From: Helichrysum umbraculigerum
Taxonomy: Eukaryota; Streptophyta; Magnoliopsida; Asterales; Asteraceae
Direction of reading: 5' to 3'
NCBI GenBank assembly: GCA_949592205.1
Contig: CATIUR010000003.1
Location: 155,686,759-155,750,758 of the forward strand
DNA: 64,000 nucleotides
Position 1 is the first letter of the stretch. The number at the start of each line of letters is the position of its first letter. The notes beneath the pieces are model-generated. The model saw only the letters and a program-made list of their open reading frames with translations. It had not been told where the DNA came from and did not search any database. This document shows positions 54,590 to 64,000 of this stretch, one piece after another. The position numbers were made by a program, and so were the translations under genes.

Positions 54590-55850
54590 AGTTACCGCAT
54601 TTTAACTTTTAAGGTGGTGTAAAACTTATATGCAAAATAGATTTCAGTTAAATCATTCAATTTTACATTTAAATTACTACATTTAACATTTTAAGTTACT
54701 GCATTTTAAGTTTAATGTGGTGGAAAACTGATATGAATAATAGATTTAAAAAATATACTGCACGTTATGTTTAAACTACTGCATTATTATGTTTTAATTA
54801 CCGCATTTTACATTTTTTAAGCTCATGTAAAACTAATATGAAAAAATAGATAAAAAATCACGCATTCTACGTTTATGTTACTGCATTTTTATGTTTAAGG
54901 TGGTGAAAAACAGATCTAAAAAAGAGATATCGAAAACTTACTGCATTTTACTTAACTACTGCATTTTAAGTTTAATGTGGTGGAAAACTGATATGAATAA
55001 TAGATTTAAAAAAAACACACTGTATTTTAGGTTTAAACTACTGCATTTTAAGTTTTAATTACTTTATTTTACATATCTTAAGCTCGTGGAAAACTAATAT
55101 GAAAAAAAATATATAAAAAAATTACTGCATTTTACGTTTATGTTACTGCATTTTATAATTTAATGTGCTAAAAGATTGATATGAAATAGTAGATCTCGAA
55201 AATTACTGCATTTTAAGTTTAAGTTACTGCATTTTATGTTTAAGGAGATTGAAAACTGATATGAAAACTAGATCTTGAAAACTTACTTCTTTTTACGTTT
55301 AAGTTACCGCATTATAAGTTTAAGTTACTGCATTTTAAGTTTAATGTGGTTGAGAACTAATATGAAAAATATTAAAAAAAAAAACACTGCATTTTTCATT
55401 TAAACTACTGCATTTTAAGTTTTAATTACTTTATTTTACATATCTTAAGTTCGTGGAAAATTAATATGAAAAAATATATATAAAAAAATTACTGCATTTT
55501 ACGTTTATGTTACTGCATTTTATGTTTTAAGGTGGTAAAAGATTGATCTGAAATAGTAGATCTCAAAAACTTACTGCATTTTAAGTTTAAGTTACTGCAA
55601 AATAATTACGTTTAAACTACTGCATTTTACGTTTAAATTACAGAATTTTACATTTTTTAAGCTCATGTAAAACTGATATAAAAAAATAGATTAAAAATTC
55701 ACTGCATTCTATGTTTATGTTACTGTATTTTATGTTAAGTTGGTGAATAACTTATCTAAAAAAAGTAGATATCGAAAACTTACTGCATTTTACATTTAAG
55801 TTACTGCATTTTAAGTTTTAAGGTAGTGTAAACCTGATATGCACAATAGA
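54590..55850 (+). repeat. TTACTGCATTTTA array, left arm of element B
   Basis: More than twenty copies of TTACTGCATTTTAAGTTTAA or close variants (CTACTGCATTTTA, TTACCGCATTTTA). They are interleaved with GGTGGAAAACTGATATGAA segments and short AGATCT or AAAATAGAT words. A higher-order unit of several hundred bases is visible, for example around 55010-55130 and 55380-55510. Confidence 0.85.
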
Positions 55851-56506
55851 TCTCGGATAATTACGTTTACAAAGAAAAACCTCATTTTTTTAGAAATATA
55901 AATTGACTGCAATTTAGTAGTACTGGATCTTTGTGTTTTTACTTAAAATGAAGAGTATGTTGTTGGTGTCCATACATTATATGTAGTTATACTTATGTTT
56001 GCCTCCACATAACGCCCTACCACCTGTCCGAGAAATCAGCCTATACGTTATTGAATAGACACATATTGTATTAGATAACTAGTAATGTAATTATACTTAT
56101 GTTTGCTTTCATCATGTACATCTGTACTTACTTTGTTAATTTCGATGTTTGATCAATTGTGGTATACTTTTCTTGTTTAAAAATGCATATTAAAAACAAT
56201 GTTAAGAAGTCGCATATTGTTAAGAATAAATGTCAAAATCAACTATCAACTTATTCATTAATCAAATAATTATCAAATAGGCTAACTATCTACTTCTTAT
56301 TCTCTTGATAAACCGATATTCAAACACAATCTAAAAAGCTATGATAACAAGTCTGCCATTGTAAAACATACCACCAAAACAAATTTTATCAATAACAACA
56401 AACTTAAGATAACCTAACAACTCATTTTTAAGGTAATATATCAAAATGATAACAGGTACAGAAAATGTAAGCAATTGTCTAACAAGATAAAAAATTGGTA
56501 CAAAAA

Positions 56507-56662
56507 TTAAACCTTTTGAGCAATAGTAGTAGCAGCTTTAACCACTAAACCACGAGTTGACTTGATAGTCAAACTTCTTCTAAAAGGTGAAGAAACAACA
56601 ACAGATGAAGCTTTAGGTAATGTCGTGGAAGCCTTTAATCCATCAAACGCCGGAACAAATAC
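56507..56662 (-). pseudogene. Captured exon of the chloroplast 20-kDa chaperonin (CPN20/CPN21)
   Basis: On the minus strand, after a TTTTAG acceptor, it reads FDGLKASTTLPKASS, SPFRRSLTIKSTRGLVVKAA and TTIAQK, then a GT donor (56512-56511) and an early in-frame TAA (56507-56509) in the retained intron. This matches the transit-peptide/mature junction of plant CPN20, the plastid GroES-like co-chaperonin, where the next residues should begin the first GroES domain. The exon and both splice borders were retained, so a genomic segment was captured, not a cDNA. Confidence 0.7.
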
Positions 56663-56689
56663 CTAAAAGTTAAACAAGACCAAACAGTT

Positions 56690-57060
56690 TTTCTCTAAAA
56701 TGCAGTAACAATAAAAACTTCAAAAAAATCTTAAAATGCAGTTCAAAACAAAACACACATAAAAATACAGTAACATACACATTCCTTATATGCAGTAGAA
56801 AAAACTTTTTAAAAACATAACTAAAATGCAGTAATAACAAACTCACAACTAGATATGCAAACACATAGACTTATAAACAACACATACCTAACATGCAGTG
56901 TTTTATCACTAACATCTAGTATTAACACCACATAACTAAATTATTTAAGAACCTGTAACACATAAAATGCAGTAAAACAAAAATCTTAAAAAATTACTAA
57001 AATAAATACAAAAAACTTTGTAATATTCAACATCAAAAAAACATGTAAAATGCAGTTAAC
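56690..57060 (-). repeat. TAAAATGCAGTAA array, right arm of element B
   Basis: About eight copies of AAAATGCAGTAA or variants, the complement of the left-arm motif, between the CPN20 and acidic exons. The arrays of the two arms are therefore inverted relative to each other. Confidence 0.75.
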
Positions 57061-57147
57061 GAAAAAACATTTAACATCATTTTTCAGATCTAGAATCAAC
57101 AAAGAAAATTCAAAACTAAAGAATCGGAAAACAATAACGTATATACC

Positions 57148-57284
57148 TCTCATTATACTTTCAACTTCGTCATCATCATCGGCATCTGATTGACACAAAT
57201 CGATCATGATATCCTTTTTATCCTGATTCGTACGAACTTGATACCTCGTCGTCCTTTGACTTCTACGAGACGCTATGATAACAA
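57148..57284 (-). pseudogene. Captured exon of an unidentified gene, acidic
   Basis: Read on the minus strand it gives SRRSQRTTRYQVRTNQDKKD, then IMIDLCQSDADDDDEVESIM, between an ATAG acceptor-like and a GTATAT donor-like site. The basic-then-acidic composition suggests a nuclear protein, but I do not recognise it. Confidence 0.4.
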
Positions 57285-57299
57285 AACAAAAGTTAAAAA

Positions 57300-57985
57300 C
57301 TACGGAACAAAGATAAAGATCCGTAGTAGTAGTCTTATACCTAACCGCAATTCCAACAACCACAACCACAAAAGAATTTTACTCAAAAGAAATTTTAAAT
57401 TAGAAAGTAAAAATCTAAAACTTATTATTATCATGACCTGATAAAGGAATAGCAAGTATATCACCCTCTTCAATAGCTGCATTTCCCAAAGCATTAACCC
57501 CCATAAGATCCGTAGTAGTAGTCTTATACCTAACCGCAATTCCAGCTAACGTATCCACCGCTTTCACCACATACGACAAATCGGTAAATAATTATCCGTA
57601 CCATTAAAACACGTACACGGTAACGGAACCACCAAACTCTGCCCTACATCCAGCACCGTCGGATCACTAATCGAATTCGCCTCTTTCATCTGGTCCGCCG
57701 ATACAAGTCCACCGTACACCGCGTCCGCAATGTTGGATAACGTATCCGACGGCCGTGTTTTGTAATGTGTAGATACAGATTTACGTATTCCGTCAACACA
57801 CGAGCAAATGATAGGGATTTTGACGAACAACTGCAACGGCAAGATGTGCGAGACGACGTCGGGTGACGAAACATCGATTGAGTTCACGGCGAGTAGGTGA
57901 ATCGGATCGATTTGGAATAACGCCGCGAGTTCGGAGACTTTTAGGTCGGTGTAGAGTATGAAATAAAATAGGCGCGAACAACTTA
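57300..57985 (-). pseudogene. Fragment of a LYM-type LysM GPI-anchored protein gene, broken
   Basis: The minus strand reads TDLKVSELAALFQIDPIHLL, PLQLFVKIPIICSCVDGIRK, TRPSDTLSNIADAVYGGLVS and VVPLPCTCFNGTDNYLP. These are the LysM1 end and LysM2 with the CSC and CTC cysteines of plant LYM/LYP pattern-recognition proteins, which bind peptidoglycan or chitin fragments. Near 57590 a small deletion shifts the frame; then KAVDTLAGIAVRYKTTTTDL and NALGNAAIEEGDILAIPL (57436-57575) give the next LysM, ending at a GT donor. Part of that last segment (GIAVRYKTTTTDL) is duplicated at 57311-57352. There is no signal peptide or GPI tail. Confidence 0.8.
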
Positions 57986-58330
57986 TAAATCGCTGTGTAG
58001 ATTGTGTAGATTGTGTTTTTCATGTTTTACTTTCTGTATTTTTTCATTTTTGGAGGTGAGATTTTCTTGTTTGCAGTAGAGAGAGTAACATGTGTTTGAG
58101 TAGAGAGAGAAGACGGGCAGCGTGTTTCAGTAGAGAGAGTAATTGAGGATCTGACCGATGAAAGACTGATGGTGTCAAAAATTTTATATAATTCGCCCCT
58201 TGACCAAAGTTAATTGCACGCGGATCATTTTTGGTTGGAGCGATCTTGGCCGTTGAAAGCAAATGAAGGGTACAGATCTCTTTTGCCTTTGCTGCTCCTC
58301 TAAGTATCCCATCTTCCCTGAACCATACCC

Positions 58331-58395
<65 letters not shown>
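58331..58395. repeat. (AAT)n microsatellite, 65 bp
   Basis: Uninterrupted AAT units just right of element B. Confidence 0.95.
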
Positions 58396-59542
58396 CAACC
58401 TACCATAACACATGTTTATTAGCTATTGGTGTGCTTCTTTTCTTGTTCCAAGTGAATAAATCATCCAACCCCTTTCACATGACACATGTATATATGATAT
58501 GATATGATGAGTATTAAATCTTCAACGTTTGTTCACTGTATCAACTATGTATGAAAATGTAATGGATAGATTTTAAATATAACAAAAATACTAAAAGTAA
58601 TATATATGTTTGTTTCGCATAATTCGATGAAACTCGTTGGAATTGAAATCTCAATTTCATTCCATACGTGTTGTTGGTTTAAGGATGAATTGAGTTGAAA
58701 GTCATTAAATTCTTTCCACTTAAAGTAATTCACGTTCATTGAATTCCAATTTATTTAATTAACTTCAATTTCATCAAAAATATTACGTGAATCAAAACGC
58801 ATTATTTCTTCAAAAATATTACATGAATCAAAACGCATTATTCGAGTTAGATGTTTATTAATAAAAGGATGTAACCTTTTCACATAAACAACTCAATGAT
58901 ATACAAAACACTAACTTGTGAATTACGTTGAATATCCGTGGGCCAAATGTAATAATCACGGAGAATCCATTATCCATGTGTCTAGCAAAATTATATATAC
59001 CTATTTGTTTATTAGGGAGTATAATAATAATCTTCTCATTTCAAGTGTTTTACTTAATACTATATAAATATCCATTCTCATGTAAAAATGAATAAAAATG
59101 AATTTTAGTAGATATAAATATTATTCGATTGGTAAAAATAGAAGTTAGTTGAGATTTCTACAAGTGTGTACGTAGTCAAAGCAAGTACCTTGCAAGGACG
59201 GGTGAAGTATGTTTTTAGCACATTTTCTAAACTAATAATAATTATTATTATTATTTTAAAATTATCAATTAAATAATCTAATAAGTGATCCATCCTCTTA
59301 ACTTGTAACTAAATTATCTGTATATTCATTATGGTTTTATTACATTTATTTAGTGGTAATATCCTTCACTGCTCTGCTTTAATTCCTAGCATGTGTATGT
59401 ATTATTCCTTTTATCGTCTTGAGATAATTATTTATTTTAAAATTATCACTTAAATTTTTATTTCACTTTGATACCCGATTTAGCAAAACTTCATTACTAA
59501 AAGATTACATATTTCAAAAGTGAAAAAAGAAAATAGTTATAG
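58396..59542. other. AT-rich spacer
   Basis: Contains a local duplication (TTCAAAAATATTACATGAATC-like at about 58770 and 58810). No gene or element boundary recognised. Confidence 0.45.
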
Positions 59543-61447
59543 TGTAACATCCGCAAAATGGGCCTAGAAGTTTTAATATGATTTCCCGAATTTTAATAAT
59601 TGTTTTGTGTTAGGAAATCATTTTATTTGGTTATCAGATAATAACTAGAAAATAAGTTTCAGAACTTATTGTGAATAGTGAAATATTAATTGTTTTAAAT
59701 TAATATAGTTGATGGAACAATAAAAGGTTTGGACTCGCAAATGGTTTTCGGGTTCCAGACAATAGGTTGAGAAGGGGTATTAAATTATTTCTTTGTTTCC
59801 TTCCTGCTACCATTTTGTTCTTGATGAAATAAGAAACACACATAAATATGCAAAGTGAAATCAAAAGAGAAAGAAGCGATTGAAGTTGTTTCTGTGATTA
59901 AGTCATCATCATCATCAGATTCATGTTGTCATCATCATCATCAAGCTTGTAAGTGTTCATATACATATATGCTAAAGTTAGGGTTTATGATTTGTGATGA
60001 AATTGATGATTTAAAATGATGATATATGATGATTCTTATTGTTAGAAGTTGTTATTGCTGTGAAAATTCGATTAGGAAGTTGAATTGAGTGTATTTGATT
60101 CGATATTGTGTTGCTAGGTTAGAACAGGAAGAAAATCGCAGGTCTGCTGTACAGGTTGAAATCGCGACGCGATTTATACTAAATCGCTGCGCGATCTATA
60201 CCAAATCGCTGCGCGATTTATACCGAATCGCTAAGCGATTACCCCTAAATCGCTACTCGATTCTCTGTTCATATGAAATTAGTTTTTGTGACTTGTTGCT
60301 CTTATAGGCATGTCATAAATATTATAATATGTTATACGGATGACTTGGAATATATAATGATGCTAGTAATTGTAATGTGATAATTATCGTGATACTGATG
60401 ATATATGTATTGATATACATAGTGAGAATCTTTATTAACTGCTCGTGATTATTGTGTAATGTTGAAGACTTATGTTAGTCTAAGTACATGTAATATTTGA
60501 TTGTTAATATTATGTACTTAAGATAAGCTATGTAGTTGTTATGAGATGTTGTGATATGTTATATGATTATAACATGAGATTATTGTTATTAACAAGTTAC
60601 TAACTTGTGATGTTGTGTTGTGATTTCAGATTGAAAGAAGGCTCAGTAACATTAGATCTCTGAGCGTGCAGCTGAGGTATTGGTGAGTGGTTCTGTACCT
60701 TCAGTGTGATTTAGCTGTAACATGTTTGGTTACAGCAAGTGAACGTAGATTTATTGTTTGATAGACTGTTTAGTCTGCTATGTGATTGTGATTAGTTGGC
60801 CATTGGGCATATGTGATAAATCAGAGGTCAAGATGTTTGGGCTGGGTTACTATTGTTGGACGACAGGGATTTCCTTGTACATGTCATTAATAGGAAATTA
60901 GGTCGTGTGAAAATAGTAACAAGCTATCGGTTAACCGCTGTTTGGAACTGCAGCTCAGTTGGGTTATTGAATAACCGTTGTTTTGGTCTACAGCTCAGTG
61001 GGGTTACTAAGTGTTGCTTTACTGCCAGCAACCACCGATCCTCTGATGTTGTGTGAAACTCTGTGATTGTGACTGTGATTATTTGTTGTAGACAAAGTTG
61101 TTATTGCTAGATTGGACTGTCGGTTACAGTTCTATCTCACTTAGCAGTTGTGCTAATCCCACCACTTTAATTACTTCTTGTAGGTTATGACTTGATAGGA
61201 TGGTTGGGCAAGAAAGTGTTGACCTGACTGAATGTTTGACGACTTCTGCATTGACTCTGATATTGGTTTTATTAAATCAATGTGATGTTTTGGAATTATA
61301 TAACACCCAGATGTTGTATTTTGGATTTTACGTTTATAATATGTAATTATTTGAAATAGCCGGACTTTTATGTGTATAAAATTGGAATTTTGTTTGGGAC
61401 AATCGCTTCCGGTGTAAATTACATTATTTAAATGTGAGGGTGTGATA
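59543..61447 (+). mobile_element. Solo LTR, gypsy type, 1905 bp
   Basis: Begins TGTAACATCC and ends GGGTGTGATA, flanked by the perfect 5-bp target duplication TATAG (59538-59542 and 61448-61452). Scattered blocks match the LARD LTR at 5977, such as CAAATGGTTTTCGGGTTCCAGACAA near 59739 and CTGAGGTATTGGTGAGTGG near 60672. No internal region is left. Confidence 0.9.
60159..60267. repeat. Five-unit 22-bp palindromic tandem array
   Basis: Units start at 60159, 60181, 60203, 60225 and 60247. Each contains AATCGC...GCGATT, an inverted repeat: for example AAATCGCTGCGCGATTT. The period is exactly 22 bp. Later units are more diverged (AATCGCTAAGCGATT, AATCGCTACTCGATT). It lies within the solo LTR. Confidence 0.9.
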
Positions 61448-61452
61448 TATAG

Positions 61453-62420
61453 TGATGTCATTAACACATTATTAAACGTGAGTGATATGGCTTTAGAATA
61501 CGAGTCTAGAAATAGAACTATTTCATTTATTTTTTCTTATCACTCCTCATTCTTAACAATAGATTTATTATTAAAACTTCATTAATTTCACGTATGTCAT
61601 CGATGTTATTATAATTTTTTTGTATATTGGTACAAAAATAATTCCAGAAATTGATCAAAAGGATTAATGTCCAATCATCAATTTTGCAATAACTTCTGAC
61701 AGTATTATCTTTGAGGAAAATAAAATTAGCATCAATTTCATCATTAATAGGAAACGTAATGGACAACTATTTTTCACCGTTCATTTTCAAGAACGTCGAG
61801 AATTCGGGCGTTCGTCACTTTCGGCCAATGTTCTGGCCAGAACCCGACCTAAGACGCTGATATTTTTATTGAACCGAGAAAACTCAATACCCTTCACTGT
61901 TATGCCTTAATTATGAGCTTGAGTGTTCTACTCGGAACACTAAAAAACTAGTTTCATCCATCTCGTACTATAAAACCGGTCCCAACGGCATTTGTCGGTT
62001 TGGTACCGACGAGCATCGGCCAACCGCCACCGTTGACATGCCCTCATCAGTTGCCTTTGTCGGTGGGCCGGCGTCGGTTAAGCGACAAAAGGGGAGACGA
62101 GCAAGTGGGCCAACAACATTATCTTAACTTTTTATCTTATTTTTCGTTTAGTGTATGTAAGTATATGTAAATGTATGTATATTTGTAAAAAAGTGGTTCA
62201 GAAATTGAATTGACATGGTCATTGTTGATATTGTTATGTCAGTTGTGTGTCAATTTTGAATGTGCTGATGTGATGCTGACCAAGCCGTTGAATATTTGTG
62301 ATTTAACAATTTCCTAAGTTTAATAATTTAATGATGGTATGTGATTATTATGTGTTAATTAAAAGGACACTGCACGCTGAAAATTAATTAATTAATTAAT
62401 ATAGTACAAAAAACAAATGT
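61453..62420. other. Spacer upstream of the F-box/kelch gene
   Basis: A GC-richer segment at 61790-62100 with words such as ACGTCGAGAATTCGGGCG and CCGACGAGCATCGGCC looks like a decayed transposon (possibly the same PIF/Harbinger type), but no ends were found. (AATT) repeats at about 62385-62400. Confidence 0.35.
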
Positions 62421-63192
62421 AAGGTCACAGATGGCAGACTGTGACTGAGTGATGAAGTAACAATTCCGGCGTTTTGTCATATTCTTCTGTATCCCTATAT
62501 TCTCTCCATCTATCTTCCACAAACCCTAATTCTTCTCTCTTTTGATGATTACCAGGTATATATAATTCTATCTCTTTTAGTTTCGGTTTTTGATTTTTGG
62601 CCTTCGTTGGTATAATCAAAGCGATTCAATATCCATTTCTCGTCCAATTTTGTTGTTAATTTGACCCGATCTATCTATCTCCATATATCGCCTAATTGTT
62701 AGCTCTAAATTTTTTAATTATATTATAGTTGGGCGAAACTTTAATCATACAGATGGATTTCTGATTGTAATCTTGCTGTGTATGACTTTTATGTTGCTGA
62801 TTTATCACTGATTTATTGTTTTAGGTAAGAAGGAATGTTAGGGATTCATGTATTGCAAATTATGATTTAGCTTTAATTTTTAAATATTGTAATTCATATT
62901 TCACACAACTGCCATAGAACTGTCTGGTGGTTGGTGAAAATTAAAAAGTTCACAGCTTTGTGAGTTTTTGTTGTTGTTGTAGTTGCTAATTTTGCAGCAG
63001 AAATTGCATGTTTTTTTTTGGTATGCAGATTAGATGTATAGATTTTTATGAATATGTTTTTTAGGTTTAGTCTAATAAGCAATGCAATATGCAGGTGAGG
63101 TTATGCGGTCAACGATATGATTAGAAAATAGACAGTCACTATAAGTGATATATACATCATCTTCTTCTTGATATACATTAAAGGGCATTTTG
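62421..63192 (+). promoter_or_regulatory. Likely promoter/5' UTR with UTR intron for the F-box/kelch gene
   Basis: A pyrimidine-rich leader (TCTTCTGTATCCC, TCTCTCC, about 62480-62550) ends at ACCAG/GTATATATAA (donor after 62555). Possible acceptors lie at about 62996 and 63094 (ATGCAG). An intron in the 5' UTR is therefore likely. No protein-coding frame precedes the ATG at 63193. Confidence 0.4.
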
Positions 63193-64000
63193 ATGGGAGG
63201 TTTATTGAGCTTAAATAATTCTAGACCGACCGAGACGTTTCACGTTCCGCAGAGTGAATCTTGTAAGAGGCAGAAGACATCATCAAGTTTTTGGGATGAT
63301 AAGCCTCGTTTGATTCCCAGTCTTCCTGATGAAATATCGCTTGAGATTCTTGCCAGGCTTCCGAGAATATGCTATTTGAATGTGAAAGCAGTGTCACGCA
63401 GCTGGAAAGCTGCAGTAACTAGTCAAGAAATTTACAAGGTCAGGAAAGAACTAGGTACTACAGAGGAATGGCTATACATTTTGACCAAAAATCAGGGCGA
63501 TCGGCTTTTTTGGCATGCATTGGACCCGATATCTAGAAAGTGGCTAAAATTGCCACTTATTCCTAATGTGCCTACAGAAGATGATTATAAAAGAGGCTTG
63601 TCGGATTCTCGGATGTGGAACATGGTAGGATCAAGTATCAGAATTGCAGATGCAGTGAGAGGATGGCTTGGAAGGAGGGATGGTTCAGATCAAATCCCGT
63701 TTTGTGGTTGTGCTATTGGAGCCGTTGATGGCTGCCTTTATATGCTGGGTGGGTTTTCTAAAGCTGCTGCCATGACTCGTGTATGGAAATATGACCCGGT
63801 GTCAAATTCTTGGAGTGAAGCAAATCCCATGTCTGTGGGGAGAGCGTATTGCAAAACGGGTGTGTTAAATAACAAATTATTTGTTGTTGGCGGTGTTAGC
63901 AGGGGTCGTGGTGGATTGACACCACTCCAATCTGCAGAAGTCTATGATCCCAAAACCGAGTTATGGTCAGAAGTACCAAGCATGCCGTTTTCAAAAGCAC
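63193..64000 (+). CDS. F-box/kelch-repeat protein (At1g22040-like), 5' part
   Basis: 269 codons, open to the window edge. An F-box at about residues 40-85 (LIPSLPDEISLEILARLP, then SRSWKAAV) would bind a SKP1-like subunit. Kelch repeats follow from about residue 173 with the glycine pairs and spaced Tyr/Trp typical of the blade: YMLGGFSKAA, then VWKYDPVSNSWSEANPMS, then FVVGGVSRGRG and YDPKTELWSEVPSM. Conserved family stretches such as RMWNMVGSSIRIADAVRGWL support the At1g22040 group, whose substrate is unknown. The product would be a substrate receptor of an SCF ubiquitin ligase. The ATG at 63193 gives the MGxxLSL start known in this group. No stop or frameshift in the visible part. Confidence 0.93.
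   Translation, partial: MGGLLSLNNSRPTETFHVPQSESCKRQKTSSSFWDDKPRLIPSLPDEISLEILARLPRICYLNVKAVSRSWKAAVTSQEIYKVRKELGTTEEWLYILTKNQGDRLFWHALDPISRKWLKLPLIPNVPTEDDYKRGLSDSRMWNMVGSSIRIADAVRGWLGRRDGSDQIPFCGCAIGAVDGCLYMLGGFSKAAAMTRVWKYDPVSNSWSEANPMSVGRAYCKTGVLNNKLFVVGGVSRGRGGLTPLQSAEVYDPKTELWSEVPSMPFSKA

Larger units (their letters stand above)
53025..58302. mobile_element. Element B: composite of captured gene fragments with TACTGCA arrays
   Basis: Roughly 5.3 kb containing pieces of at least four unrelated nuclear genes, several with splice borders preserved, on both strands. The pieces are separated by arrays of TTACTGCATTTTA words whose orientation reverses across the middle. Ends show short inverted similarity: TAGGAGCAGGAAAAGCA (53044-53060) against the complement of TAGAGGAGCAGCAAAGGCA (58284-58302). 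No transposase is encoded. This layout suggests a gene-capturing non-autonomous transposon (Pack-MULE-like, or Helitron-like). A target duplication was not found, so limits and class remain inferred. Confidence 0.55.

Noticed and set aside
52981..58395. (AAT)n tracts on both sides of element B as a target-site duplication
   Set aside because: The tracts differ in length and do not abut the inferred ends; AAT microsatellites are common elsewhere in the window.
62425..62619. Minus-strand open frame upstream of the F-box/kelch gene
   Set aside because: It overlaps the likely 5' UTR of the plus-strand gene and has no recognisable similarity.
1..64000. Intact tRNA, rRNA or snoRNA genes
   Set aside because: None recognised on reading; only a tRNA-derived SINE was found. 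A covariance-model scan would settle this.

Overview
This is a stretch of plant nuclear genome, most likely a eudicot. The evidence is intron-containing genes for plastid and photosynthesis proteins, Ty3/gypsy elements primed by initiator tRNA-Met, MITEs, Helitrons and AT-rich intergenic DNA. Asteraceae is a guess from general sequence character only. About 5% is functional host coding sequence; most of the rest is layered transposable elements.

Host genes. (1) 34299-37245 (+): plastid 3-hydroxyacyl-ACP dehydratase (FabZ), four exons, 221 aa. (2) 38149-39192 (-): minor photosystem II antenna CP24 (Lhcb6), two exons, 258 aa, tail-to-tail with FabZ. (3) 63193-64000 (+): 5' part of an F-box/kelch gene resembling Arabidopsis At1g22040, cut by the window edge. 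The two complete genes serve the chloroplast (fatty-acid elongation and light harvesting) but are not a functional cluster.

Layout. 1-1623: 3' end of an LTR element. 2185-2290: a tRNA-derived SINE. 3060-3815: a MITE carrying telomere-like repeats. 3961-4800: a decayed LINE. 5480-14386: a second telomere-repeat MITE split by a complete 8.1-kb non-autonomous gypsy-type element (5977-14103, TSD TAAAC). 15084-18318: a pseudogene and spacer. 18319-18943: a PIF/Harbinger MITE. 21430-23080 and 28880-30440: two opposed copies of another dispersed repeat. 24300-25920: a repeat with a TGCAGTA array. 26745-28863: solo LTR (TSD GTACC). 31896-33850: Helitron-type ends. 39561-39989: a short Helitron. 40172-51288: a PIF/Harbinger element with an open transposase, into which an intact gag-pol gypsy element (41701-51014, TSD TATTG) has inserted. 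53025-58302: a patchwork of gene fragments (KLCR, COG8, CPN20, an unidentified acidic exon, LYM-type LysM protein) between TACTGCA-motif arrays. 59543-61447: solo LTR (TSD TATAG).

The most notable signals are the gene-fragment patchwork with inverted TGCAGTA arrays, short palindrome arrays found independently in three related LTR families, a transposase gene with a matching MITE, and two precisely bounded transposons inside FabZ introns. I saw no CRISPR array, rRNA or intact tRNA gene.
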